Shown here: positions 8,028-16,123 of the stretch, piece after piece
Numbering within the stretch: position 1 is the first letter of the stretch
How the letters are laid out: each line of letters starts with the position of its first letter
From: Demequina sp. NBRC 110051
GTDB taxonomy: Bacteria > Actinomycetota > Actinomycetes > Actinomycetales > Demequinaceae
Direction of reading: 5' to 3'
Assembly: GCF_002090055.1 (NCBI RefSeq)
Contig: NZ_BBRH01000006.1
Span: forward strand, 124,001-188,000
Length of the DNA stretch: 64,000 nucleotides
The notes under the pieces: model-generated
Told to the model about the DNA's origin: nothing
What the model saw: only the letters and a program-made list of their open reading frames with translations
The model's database searches: none
Made by a program: the position numbers and the translations under genes

Positions 8028-10904
8028 GTGACGATCGCCCCGGAGAGCACCGACCTGGCCGCACACCTGCGCGCGCGCGTGGACGGGGAGGTCGACGACA
8101 GCCCCCGGCGCCGCGCCGAGTACTCGACCGACGCCTCCAACTACCGCGTCCCGCCCCAGGTGGTCGTCTTCCCGCGCGACGCCGACGACCTCGAGGCCGC
8201 CCTCGCCGCCGCCCGGGACATCAACGCCCCCGTCACCATGCGCGGCGGCGGCACGTCCGTCGCCGGCAACTCCATCGGCCCCGGCGTGGTCATCGACACC
8301 AGCCGCCACATGAACCGGCTGCTCGGTCTCGACCCCGAGGCCCGCACGGCCCGCGTCCAGCCCGGCCTCGTCCTGAGTGAGCTCCAGAAAGAAGCAGCAC
8401 CGCACGGCCTGAGGTTCGGCCCCGACCCCTCCACCACCAACCGCGCCACGCTGGGCGGCCTCATCGGCAACAACGCGTGCGGCCCCCACGCCGTCGCCCA
8501 CGGCAAGACCAGCGACAACGTCCACGAGCTCCAGGTCGTCACCGGCGACGGCCGCCGCCTCACCGCCGGGCGCAAGGGCACCGCCGCGATCGACGGCCTG
8601 GATGAGCTGGTCCGCGCGAACCTCGCGCTGATCCGCACCGAGTTCGGCCGGTTCGAGCGCCAGGTCAGCGGCTACTCGCTCCAGCACCTGCTACCCGAGT
8701 TGGGCGGCGACCTGGCCCGTTTCCTGGTCGGCACCGAGGGCACGCTCGCCACCACGCTCGAGGCCACCGTGCGCCTGGTCCCCATCGCCCCCGTGCGCCT
8801 CACGGTCGCCTTCGGCTACGAGGACATGCCCCAAGCGGCCGATGCCGTGGTTCCCATCATGGCTCACTCGCCTCACGCGGTGGAGGGCTTGGATGCCCGG
8901 CTCATCGCCCGTATCCGGGCCGCCAAGGGCGACCAGGCCATCCCGGCGCTGCCGCCGGGAGCCGGCTGGCTGTTCGTCGAGGTGGGCGCCGACACCGAAG
9001 ACGAGGCGCGCGAGATCCTGGCCAAGATCACGGCCGATGCGGGCACCAGCTCCGTGCGCGTCCTCGAGGACCCCGCCGAGGCCGCACGCCTGTGGGCCAT
9101 CCGCGCCGACGGCGCCGGGCTCGCGGGCCGCAGCGTGGACAACAAGGAGTGCTGGCCCGGCTGGGAGGACGCCGCCGTCCCGCCCGAGAACCTCGGCCGC
9201 TATTTGCGCGAGTTCGACGTACTCATGGACCACCACGGGGTGATGGGACAGCCGTTCGGCCACTTTGGCGACGGCTGCATCCACGTGCGCCTGGACATCC
9301 CGCTCCAGGACGACGGCCGCCCCTTGCGTGCCTTCATGGAGGACGCCGCCGCGCTCGTGGCGCGCCACGGCGGGTCGCTCAGCGGCGAGCACGGCGACGG
9401 CCGCGCCCGCGGCGAGCTGCTCCACACCATGTACAGCCCCGAAGCCATCCAGCTGTTCGGCGACATCAAGCGCCTCTTCGACCCGCAAGGCCACCTCAAC
9501 CCCGGCGTGGTGGTCGACCCCGCCCCGCTTGACCGGGACCTGCGCCGCCCCGCCGCCAAGCCCACCCCCAAGCACACGGGCCTCGCCTTCGCGCACGACC
9601 ACGGCGACCTCACCGAGGCTGTCCACCGCTGCACGGGCGTAGGCAAGTGCCGGGCCGATGCCATCGGCGGCGGCTCCGGCTTCATGTGCCCCAGCTACAC
9701 GGCGACCAAGGACGAGAAGGACGTCACGCGCGGGCGCGCGCGCGTGCTGCAGGACGCGATCAACGGCACGCTCATCGGGGGGCTGAAGGCCCCCGAGGTG
9801 CGCGAGTCGCTCGACCTGTGCCTCAGTTGCAAGGCCTGCTCCTCGGACTGCCCGAGCGGCGTGGACATGGCCGCCTATAAGGCGGAGGTGCTCCACCGCA
9901 CCTACAAGAACCGTCTCCGCCCCGTCGCGCATTACTCCATTGGGTGGCTTCCGCGCTGGCTCAAGGCGATCGGCATCGCGCCCGGCCTCATCAACGCGGC
10001 GCTGAAGCCCCGCTGGATCCAGAAGACCGCGGTGAGCCTCGCCGGCATGGACAGCAGGCGCACCCTTCCGACCTTCTCGACCACGCCGTTTAGGAAGTCC
10101 GCCGTCGCGAAGGCGCACCGCAGCGGTAAGCCGGCCACGGCATCGGCCGCAGGAAATCGGGTGGTCTTGTGGGCGGATAGCTTCACGGACGGCCTGGACG
10201 CGCAGATCCCCGCCGCGATCGTGGCGGTGCTGGAGGACGCCGGGTTCGAGGTCATCGTGCCCCAGGCCAGCGCCTGCTGCGGCGTCACGTGGATCTCGAC
10301 GGGGCAGCTGGACGGGGCCCGCCGTCGCCTCGAGGACCTGCTCCAGGTGCTGGGCCCGTACGCCGTCAACGGCATTCCCATTATTGGCGTCGAGCCCAGC
10401 TGCACCGCGACCCTGCGCGGCGACCTCACGGAATTGCTGCCCGACGACCCTCGCGCTCACGCGGTCGCTCGCGGTACGTTCTCCCTTGCCGAGGTGCTCA
10501 CGGGGAGGGCACCCGCACAGCCACGTGAGGGGTGGAGCGTGCCACGACTGGATGACGTGACCGCGGTGGTACAGCCGCACTGCCATCAGTATTCGGTGAC
10601 CGGCTTTGCCGCTGACCGTGAGCTGCTCAAGGCCGCCGGCGCGAGCGTGAACGAGACCGCCGGATGCTGCGGTCTGGCCGGCAACTGGGGCACGGAGAAG
10701 GGCCACTACGACACGTCGGTCGCAGTCGCCGAGAACTCGCTGCTCCCGACCCTGCGCCAAGCCCCCGAGGACGCGATCTACCTGGCCGACGGCGTCAGCT
10801 GCCGCACCCAGGCCGAGGACCTCGCGGGCACCCGAGGGATGCACCTGGCGGAGCTGCTGGCCGAGCGCATCGGCGCCCGGGTCGACGCCGAGGCCCAGGC
10901 ATGA
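8028..10904 (+). CDS. FAD-linked oxidase / 4Fe-4S dehydrogenase (YdiJ, D-2-hydroxyglutarate dehydrogenase type)
   Basis: The protein has 958 residues from GTG 8028; an in-frame ATG 36 codons earlier would add a low-complexity Arg/Pro tail. The N-terminal half is a PCMH-type FAD domain (RGGGTSVAGNSIGPGVVIDTS, then NRATLGGLIGNNACGPHA) followed by the FAD-oxidase C domain ending at SGEHGDGRARGELL. The C-terminal half has two 4Fe-4S motifs (GVGKCR...FMCPSYTATKDE and CLSCKACSSDCPSG) and CCG-type cysteine clusters (ACCGVTW, GCCGLAGNWG). This GlcD-GlcF fusion oxidises a D-2-hydroxy acid and passes electrons to the respiratory chain. Substrate choice between D-lactate, glycolate and D-2-hydroxyglutarate cannot be settled here. 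No ribosome site is close to the GTG, so a leaderless mRNA is possible. Confidence 0.9.
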   Translation: MTIAPESTDLAAHLRARVDGEVDDSPRRRAEYSTDASNYRVPPQVVVFPRDADDLEAALAAARDINAPVTMRGGGTSVAGNSIGPGVVIDTSRHMNRLLGLDPEARTARVQPGLVLSELQKEAAPHGLRFGPDPSTTNRATLGGLIGNNACGPHAVAHGKTSDNVHELQVVTGDGRRLTAGRKGTAAIDGLDELVRANLALIRTEFGRFERQVSGYSLQHLLPELGGDLARFLVGTEGTLATTLEATVRLVPIAPVRLTVAFGYEDMPQAADAVVPIMAHSPHAVEGLDARLIARIRAAKGDQAIPALPPGAGWLFVEVGADTEDEAREILAKITADAGTSSVRVLEDPAEAARLWAIRADGAGLAGRSVDNKECWPGWEDAAVPPENLGRYLREFDVLMDHHGVMGQPFGHFGDGCIHVRLDIPLQDDGRPLRAFMEDAAALVARHGGSLSGEHGDGRARGELLHTMYSPEAIQLFGDIKRLFDPQGHLNPGVVVDPAPLDRDLRRPAAKPTPKHTGLAFAHDHGDLTEAVHRCTGVGKCRADAIGGGSGFMCPSYTATKDEKDVTRGRARVLQDAINGTLIGGLKAPEVRESLDLCLSCKACSSDCPSGVDMAAYKAEVLHRTYKNRLRPVAHYSIGWLPRWLKAIGIAPGLINAALKPRWIQKTAVSLAGMDSRRTLPTFSTTPFRKSAVAKAHRSGKPATASAAGNRVVLWADSFTDGLDAQIPAAIVAVLEDAGFEVIVPQASACCGVTWISTGQLDGARRRLEDLLQVLGPYAVNGIPIIGVEPSCTATLRGDLTELLPDDPRAHAVARGTFSLAEVLTGRAPAQPREGWSVPRLDDVTAVVQPHCHQYSVTGFAADRELLKAAGASVNETAGCCGLAGNWGTEKGHYDTSVAVAENSLLPTLRQAPEDAIYLADGVSCRTQAEDLAGTRGMHLAELLAERIGARVDAEAQA

Positions 10905-11461
10905 CCCTCAAGCGCCTGGTAGGCTGGATCTTCTGGCTCGCGCTCTTGGCGGCCGTCATCGCCGCGGCCGGCTGGAAGGTCTACGTCACCCCCGACGTGG
11001 ACGCGGCCCCCGAGCAGTCGGACGTCGCCTACGTGATCGGCCCGCCCACGGACGCGCGCATGCAGGTCGCGCTCGAGCTGCTCCAATCCGGCAGCGCCGA
11101 CTCCCTCATGGTGTCGCTGGACCCCGACGAGACCGAGTGGTCGCTGGCCCAGGCCGCGTGCGCCGGGGCTGGCGACTTTGCCCGCTACCGGGTGCTGTGC
11201 GATATGCCCGACCCGTTCACCACGCGCGGCGAGGCGCAGTGGCTCGAGTCCGAGGTCACGGCCCACGAGTGGGACAGCGCCTCCGTCATCACCTTCACCC
11301 CGCACATCGAGCGCGCCCAGATGTACATGGAGCGCTGCTTTGACGGCGAGCTGTCGATGATCGACTCGGGCGAGGACCTTGCGCTGTGGGACTGGGCCTA
11401 CCAGTACGCGTATCAAACCGGCGCATTCATGAAGGCCGGGCTCACCTACGAGCAGTGCTGA
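10901..11461 (+). CDS. Small membrane-anchored DUF218/YdcF-like protein
   Basis: The protein has 186 residues; its ATG overlaps the upstream stop (ATGA), so it is translationally coupled to the dehydrogenase gene. One N-terminal membrane span (residues about 8-25) is followed by an extracellular domain. The layout (VAYVIGPPTDARMQVALELL near residue 45, VITFTPHIERAQMYMERCF later) resembles DUF218/YdcF proteins, which have an alpha/beta fold. Family assignment is by eye and uncertain; no catalytic residues can be named. Confidence 0.65.
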   Translation: MTLKRLVGWIFWLALLAAVIAAAGWKVYVTPDVDAAPEQSDVAYVIGPPTDARMQVALELLQSGSADSLMVSLDPDETEWSLAQAACAGAGDFARYRVLCDMPDPFTTRGEAQWLESEVTAHEWDSASVITFTPHIERAQMYMERCFDGELSMIDSGEDLALWDWAYQYAYQTGAFMKAGLTYEQC

Positions 11462-11505
11462 CCGGCGGGCACCGCCCCGCCACGCGCGCCCCGTACCCTA
11501 GGGGC

Positions 11506-12003
11506 GTGTTCCGCCGCCTCGCCATCGCGCCCGTCGCCGCCCTGACGCTGGCCCTCGCCGCCTGCGCGCCCTCCTCCGAGGCCGTCGACCTCCCGGACGC
11601 CACGGCCTTCGAGAACCAGATCCTCGAGCAGGTGAACGTGCTGCGCTTCGACCAAAACGTGGACCGCCTGGACGTGAGCGAGTGCCTCGCCGACCACGCG
11701 CGCGAGCGTGCCGTGGGTCTCCTGGGCGCCGTGGAGGCCCCCACCGAGGACCTGCCGGCCGACTGCGGCGACTACGACTACGCGGGCGAGAACGTCTCCC
11801 GCTCGGACCAGACCGCGACCGAGGTGGTCGACACCTGGGCCGCCGAGGCTACCCAGGCCCCCAACCTGGTCGACGAGCAGTTCGAGATCGCTGGCGTGGG
11901 CTGCGTGCCCGTCGCGGCCGCGGACAACACCCGCGTGGCCGAGGACGGCGAGGGCGTGGCCGGCATGGCCTGTTCCATCATCTTCCAGGGGTATAGCGAG
12001 TGA
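11506..12003 (+). CDS. CAP-domain (SCP/PR1) lipoprotein, copy 1
   Basis: The protein has 165 residues. GTG 11506 lies six bases after TACCCT (11494-11499), which looks like a -10 box feeding a leaderless message; there is no ribosome site. A lipoprotein signal ends in LAAC. The CAP domain shows NQILEQVNVLRFDQNVDRLDVSECLADHARERA, GENVSRS and VAGVGCVPV-like segments. The His residues expected for Zn-binding CAP proteins are mostly lacking, so it may be non-catalytic. It is the first of a tandem pair. Confidence 0.82.
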   Translation: MFRRLAIAPVAALTLALAACAPSSEAVDLPDATAFENQILEQVNVLRFDQNVDRLDVSECLADHARERAVGLLGAVEAPTEDLPADCGDYDYAGENVSRSDQTATEVVDTWAAEATQAPNLVDEQFEIAGVGCVPVAAADNTRVAEDGEGVAGMACSIIFQGYSE

Positions 12004-12479
12004 GGCCTGTGCGGCGGCTGGCGCCCGTACTCGGGCTCGCCCTGGCAACGGCAGCCCTCGCGGGCTGCAGTGCTGACGCACCGGTCGACCTTCCGGATCC
12101 GGACACCTACGCGCAGGCGCTGTTCGATGAGACCAATGTGGTGCGCGCCGAGAACGATCTGGAGCCCTTGGTCTGGGACGACTGCCTGGCGTCCGAGGCC
12201 ACCGAGCGTGCCGACGCGGTCAAGGACGACGAGAAGTTGACCCACGCGACGCTCACCGCGCAATGCACCGACGGGGAGCTGGCGGGGGAGAACCTCATCC
12301 GCATGGACGTCGAGCCTGACGCGGCGGTCGCAGCGTGGATGGACTCGCCCAGCCACGCGGCCAACATCCTCACGCCCGGCTATCACTATCTCGGCGTGGG
12401 CTGCGTACCGGCCGCCGAGGCGCTCGCGTGCTCGTGGGTGGCCGAGGGCGACCCCGGCGAAGGTTCCGCGATCTCCTAG
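12000..12479 (+). CDS. CAP-domain (SCP/PR1) lipoprotein, copy 2
   Basis: The protein has 159 residues from GTG 12000, overlapping the stop of copy 1 (GTGA). The lipobox is LAGC. The domain reads DPDTYAQALFDETNVVRAENDLEPLVWDDCLASEATERA, with GENLIRM, WMDSPSHAANILTPGYHYLGVGCV and a final Cys-containing strand. This copy keeps the SPSHAANIL core typical of bacterial YkwD-like CAP proteins, which copy 1 has lost. It shares the sequence VDLPD right after the lipobox with copy 1, so the two arose by duplication. Confidence 0.85.
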   Translation: MRPVRRLAPVLGLALATAALAGCSADAPVDLPDPDTYAQALFDETNVVRAENDLEPLVWDDCLASEATERADAVKDDEKLTHATLTAQCTDGELAGENLIRMDVEPDAAVAAWMDSPSHAANILTPGYHYLGVGCVPAAEALACSWVAEGDPGEGSAIS

Positions 12480-12501
12480 CCCCCTTTTCTTGGGGAGACT
12501 C

Positions 12502-13038
12502 CTAGCCCCTGATCCACGCGGCGATGGCCTTGACGCCGGCCTCGACGATAGAGAACGACTCGTCGTAGGCGGCTTGGTCGCGCCGGTACGGGTCGGGCAC
12601 GTCGGCGATCGCCATGCCGGCCAGCTCGGGCCGGAAGGCGGCGATCGCGGCGGGCATGTCCGCGAGCCGCTCGGCGGGCGTATCGCCCTCTAGCTCGGCG
12701 CCGGCACGAGCGGCATGCACCAGCTCGTCGAACAGCAGCGTGCGCCGGAGCGCCCCCGGGTTCTCCTGGACAATCTCGCGCCGGTGCTCGTGCGTCATCG
12801 CGACGATGACGTCGGCGGAGGTCAACTCCGCCGTGAGCTGCCGGGCCTGGTGCCCGCGCCCGTCGATCCCCGCGCCGTCCAGGCAGATCAGCATCTCTGC
12901 CGGGATGCCGTGCGCCACCATGGCGCTCACGCCGGCGCTGCCCACGGTCGCGAGATCGCCCAGGTACTCTTTCAGCAGCAATTCCGCGGCAGGGGAGCGG
13001 CAGATGTTGCCGGTGCACACGGTCAGGATGCTTGTCAT
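12502..13038 (-). CDS. Low-molecular-weight protein tyrosine phosphatase (Wzb/EpsP type)
   Basis: The protein has 178 residues; ATG 13038 follows GAGGGG. The P-loop is CTGNICRS (residues 8-15, the CX5R phosphatase signature) and the general acid sits in DVPDPYRR (residues about 145-152). These enzymes dephosphorylate the Tyr-rich tail of BY-kinases and so control polymer export and length. The cognate kinase is probably the Wzz/BY-kinase at 16.1-17.5 kb. It converges with the second CAP gene. Confidence 0.92.
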   Translation of the reverse strand: MTSILTVCTGNICRSPAAELLLKEYLGDLATVGSAGVSAMVAHGIPAEMLICLDGAGIDGRGHQARQLTAELTSADVIVAMTHEHRREIVQENPGALRRTLLFDELVHAARAGAELEGDTPAERLADMPAAIAAFRPELAGMAIADVPDPYRRDQAAYDESFSIVEAGVKAIAAWIRG

Positions 13039-13098
13039 GTCTGGTCCCCTCAGTCCCGTCCGCGCCCCCGACTCTCAACGCGTAGGAGCGAGCGAACA

Positions 13099-14871
13099 GT
13101 GCCCACCGTAGCGGCCCATGCCGGCACCAAGCCAGCACCCCGTTGGCCCTGGTTGGTCCTCACGCTCGTCGTGTTGGCCCTGGTACCCGTGGGGCTCTTC
13201 GCGTGGGACGGGTACAAGCTGCTCACTTCCGTCGACGAGCTCGAGTCCTCTGCAGCAGCCGCGCAGCAGGCCGTCACCGATCGCGACGCGACGGCGCTCA
13301 CCGCCGAGGTCGCGGATCTGCAGGTGGCGGCGTCCACCTTCGCCGCACATTCGTCAGGCTGGCACTGGGTTCTCGCCGCGCACATGCCGTGGGTGAGCGA
13401 CCAGACCGTGCCGCTCCAGCAGGTGGGCGCCTCGATCAGCGTGATCGCTGACGACGCCCTGGGCCCCCTCGCGGACATGGGTAACCTCTCCGCGCTGGAG
13501 GCGCCCCCCATCCAGGATGGCCGCATCAATCCGTACTTCTTGGAGGAGTTCCGCGCGCCCCTCGCGCAGGCCTCTCAGGTCCTCGACGAGCAGACCGCAG
13601 CGCTCGAGTCCGTCGACATGACCGGCACCATCTCGCAGATCGCCGGACCCTACGAGGGCATGCAGGACGACCTCGGCCAGATGGGCGGGCTGGTCTACTC
13701 GGCCCACGTGGCTGCGGAGCTGCTCCCCACGATGCTCGGAGGCGAGGAGCCTCGTACCTACGCCCTGATGGTCCAGAACAACGCCGAGCCCCGAGCCTCC
13801 GGGGGCATCCCCGGCGCCGTGCTCGAGCTCACGGTGGATGACGGCCGCATTAGTCTCGGGCAGTACATCGCCGCCTCGGCGATGAGTGATCCCCAGAACC
13901 CCGTCGCGCCACTGACTGAGGACGAGGAGCGCATCTACTCCATCAAGATGGCGCAGTATGCCCAGAACGTGAACTTCACCCCCGCGTACCCGCGCGCGGC
14001 GCAGGTCATGTCGGCTTTCTGGGAGCGCGAGACCGGCGAGACCGTGGATGGCGTGCTGTCTATCGACCCCGTCGCGATGGGCTTCATGCTGGAAGGGATG
14101 GAGCCGGTGACCATCGACGATGTGGAGATCACGAGCGACAACCTCGCCCAGGTGCTTCTTTCGGACGTGTACTGGAAGTACCCGGACCCGCAGCAGTCGG
14201 ACGCGTTCTTTGCGCTCGCGGCCCGCGAACTCTTCGGCCAGCTTCTCGGTGGCGGCACGGACGTGATGGGCGGCGTGGAGGCCGCTATTGACCAGCGCCG
14301 ATTCCTGGCGTGGTCGGCCGATGCCTCGGAGCAGCAACTCCTCGCCACCGTCCCCCTCGCGGGAAACCTGGTGAGCGACGGCGACGTGATGGGTGTCTAT
14401 CTCAACGACGCCAACGGGGCCAAGATTGGCTACTACCTCGACCAGTCCATCGCGGTCACCAACGTGTGCACCAATGGTCAGGTGGCGGGCCAGACGCTCG
14501 CGTTCACCTTCACGCATACCTACGACGGTGATATTGAGGAATTGCCAGACTACGTTTCCGGCGGCGGCAATTTCGTCGAAGAAGGACAATTCGTCGCGAA
14601 TGCGCACTTTTATCCACCGGCCGGCTCCGCCGTGACTGGCGTGGAGCAGGACGGCGAGGCCGCCCTGTATAGCCCCGACACCCACGACGGGCGCGCCATG
14701 CTGACGCTCCGGGTCGATCTCGGCCCTGGTGAAAGCACTACTGTGAAGTTCGAGACCGCGCTCGCCGAGCCTCAGCCGGACGCGCCTGAGGTCGCCTGGA
14801 CGCCGTTGTCTCGAGTGGCGAATGTTACAGATGTGAAAACTTTGAGCGGGGGTACCACAAATCCCTGCTAG
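13099..14871 (+). CDS. DUF4012 membrane-anchored protein
   Basis: The protein has 590 residues. GTG 13099 is preceded by GGAG at about 10 bases; the open frame extends upstream but overlaps the divergent phosphatase gene. An N-terminal membrane span (WPWLVLTLVVLALVPVGLF) is followed by a helical region and then the DUF4012 domain (YALMVQNNAEPRASGGIPGA, VDGVLSIDPVAMGFMLEGM). DUF4012 proteins are common in actinobacterial exopolysaccharide loci; their biochemical role is not established. The location between the Wzb phosphatase and the Wzz kinase supports an envelope-polymer job. Confidence 0.85.
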   Translation: MPTVAAHAGTKPAPRWPWLVLTLVVLALVPVGLFAWDGYKLLTSVDELESSAAAAQQAVTDRDATALTAEVADLQVAASTFAAHSSGWHWVLAAHMPWVSDQTVPLQQVGASISVIADDALGPLADMGNLSALEAPPIQDGRINPYFLEEFRAPLAQASQVLDEQTAALESVDMTGTISQIAGPYEGMQDDLGQMGGLVYSAHVAAELLPTMLGGEEPRTYALMVQNNAEPRASGGIPGAVLELTVDDGRISLGQYIAASAMSDPQNPVAPLTEDEERIYSIKMAQYAQNVNFTPAYPRAAQVMSAFWERETGETVDGVLSIDPVAMGFMLEGMEPVTIDDVEITSDNLAQVLLSDVYWKYPDPQQSDAFFALAARELFGQLLGGGTDVMGGVEAAIDQRRFLAWSADASEQQLLATVPLAGNLVSDGDVMGVYLNDANGAKIGYYLDQSIAVTNVCTNGQVAGQTLAFTFTHTYDGDIEELPDYVSGGGNFVEEGQFVANAHFYPPAGSAVTGVEQDGEAALYSPDTHDGRAMLTLRVDLGPGESTTVKFETALAEPQPDAPEVAWTPLSRVANVTDVKTLSGGTTNPC

Positions 14872-14917
14872 CCTGTCCGTGACTTTAAACCTGAACCATG
14901 TCTCACTGGGGGACCTC
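14869..14917 (+). promoter_or_regulatory. Likely promoter of the LPGTG protein gene
   Basis: TAGCCT at 14869-14874 (overlapping the upstream stop codon) is a good -10; no clear -35 stands at normal spacing. GTTAC (14824) and GTGAA (14833) nearby are 9 bp apart and may be a degenerate relative of the GTGAC direct repeats elsewhere in the window. Confidence 0.4.
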
Positions 14918-15439
14918 ATGATTCGCAAGACCGCTGCCGCGCTCATCGCCGGTGTCGCCCTCGCCCTCGCGCCGACCGCCGCGATGGCGTACGTGCCCAC
15001 CCCGACTGGTGGCTCGACCGCCACGCTCGCCCCCGGCGGAAGTGCTGTGTTCTCGTTCAACGGCTTCGAGCCCGGTGAGAACGTGCTGTTCACGCTCGAG
15101 GGCGAGGGCGTTGGCCCCGGCAACCTGGCCGGCACCACCTCGGTGACCAAGGAGGCCGACGCCGATGGCGCCGCAGCCGCGACCGTGACGCTGCCTGAGG
15201 ACGCCACTGGCACCTATGTGCTCTCGGCCGAGGGTGAGGCCAGTGGCGACGCTGGCGACATCACCATCGACTCGGGCGTCTCGGCCTCCGCCGGTGGCAC
15301 CGGTTCGTCCGCCTCGGGTGGCGCGCTTCCCGGCACCGGTCCTGCCGACAACACCGCGCTCGTCGCGGGCGCCGCGGTCCTGCTCGTTGCGGGTGCCGGC
15401 GCAGTGGTCGTCGCCTCGCGCCGCCGCACGGACGCCTAA
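14918..15439 (+). CDS. Small LPxTG-anchored cell-wall protein
   Basis: The protein has 173 residues; ATG 14918 follows GGGGGA. A signal peptide ends at AMA|Y. The mature part is one beta-rich, Ig-like region (about 25-130) with no Cys. A Gly/Ser linker leads to LPGTG, a hydrophobic span and a final RRR tail, a complete class-A/E style sorting signal. It should be covalently linked to peptidoglycan by sortase. No sortase gene is in the window. It stands just before a related gene with a similar plan. Confidence 0.85.
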   Translation: MIRKTAAALIAGVALALAPTAAMAYVPTPTGGSTATLAPGGSAVFSFNGFEPGENVLFTLEGEGVGPGNLAGTTSVTKEADADGAAAATVTLPEDATGTYVLSAEGEASGDAGDITIDSGVSASAGGTGSSASGGALPGTGPADNTALVAGAAVLLVAGAGAVVVASRRRTDA

Positions 15440-15456
15440 GTTCTCCAGCGTTTTCC

Positions 15457-15494
15457 ACGACGGGCCTCGCACCTCATGGTGCGGGGCCCGTCGT
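15457..15494 (+). terminator. Intrinsic terminator after the LPGTG gene
   Basis: Arms 15457-15473 and 15478-15494 pair over 17 bp with one G-T wobble and a TCAT loop, 18 bases after the stop codon. Confidence 0.8.
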
Positions 15495-15606
15495 CGCTTG
15501 TGCGCAGACATTGTCACAGCGGCGCCCTGGGATTGGGATTCGGCGCAATCCGGATGTTAAGGTCACGCGGGCGCGGGACCTTCTCGCCGCCAGTCTGGAG
15601 CACCCG

Positions 15607-16122
15607 TTGATCCGTCGTTCCCTCGCCACCTGCGCCCTCACAGCGACGCTCGTCGCGACACCCGCAGCAGCGATGGCCTCTGGTTCCTACCCTCCCTCTG
15701 AGGACGCGCTGACGGTCACCTCACAGCAGGTCGCACCCGGTGGAACCGTGCAGGTGTCGGTGGGTGGGCCCGCGGGTAGCGAAGCCCAGGTTCAAGTGAC
15801 CAGTTCGGGCGAGGACGCCAGTATTGCCGGGACGGTGACGTCCGCAGTTAAGGTGATTGAAGCGGACACCACGCCCGCGCAGTTCACCGTCACGGTCCCG
15901 ACTGCGAGCGGCACCATTGGCGTCACGGCCCTGCTCGACGGCATAGCCGTCGACACCGCGACCATCACCGTGGTGACAGAGGCGGCAGCACAGCAGGCGG
16001 AGGATGACGCGCTGAGCCTCACAGGCCCCGAGGTCGCCGGTATTGCCGTGGCGGCCGTTGCGCTCCTCGGGGGCGGTGCTGCGATCGCGATCGTCGCACG
16101 GCGCCGCCGCGAGGACGACTGA
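15607..16122 (+). CDS. Wall-protein-like secreted protein with degenerate LSLTG sorting motif
   Basis: The protein has 171 residues from TTG 15607, preceded by GGAG at 6-base spacing. The signal peptide (LIRRSLATCALTATLVATPAAAMA) is followed by a beta-rich domain of about 100 residues (TVTSQQVAPGGTVQVSV). The end is DALSLTGPEVAGIAV, a hydrophobic span and RRRRED, the layout of a sortase substrate but with LSLTG in place of LPxTG. It may be cleaved by a relaxed sortase or simply stay membrane-anchored. A single GTCACAGCG at 15513 lies upstream, beyond a weak TTGGGA-N18-TTAAGG promoter. It converges with the kinase gene one base away. Confidence 0.75.
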   Translation: MIRRSLATCALTATLVATPAAAMASGSYPPSEDALTVTSQQVAPGGTVQVSVGGPAGSEAQVQVTSSGEDASIAGTVTSAVKVIEADTTPAQFTVTVPTASGTIGVTALLDGIAVDTATITVVTEAAAQQAEDDALSLTGPEVAGIAVAAVALLGGGAAIAIVARRRREDD

Positions 16123-16123
16123 C

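Noticed and set aside
8691-10844. 717-residue minus-strand frame
   Set aside because: Shadow of the FAD/Fe-S dehydrogenase, whose motifs are complete on the plus strand.
12480-12497. CCCC-N7-GGGG hairpin between the second CAP gene and the phosphatase gene
   Set aside because: Stem of four pairs only; too weak to call a terminator.
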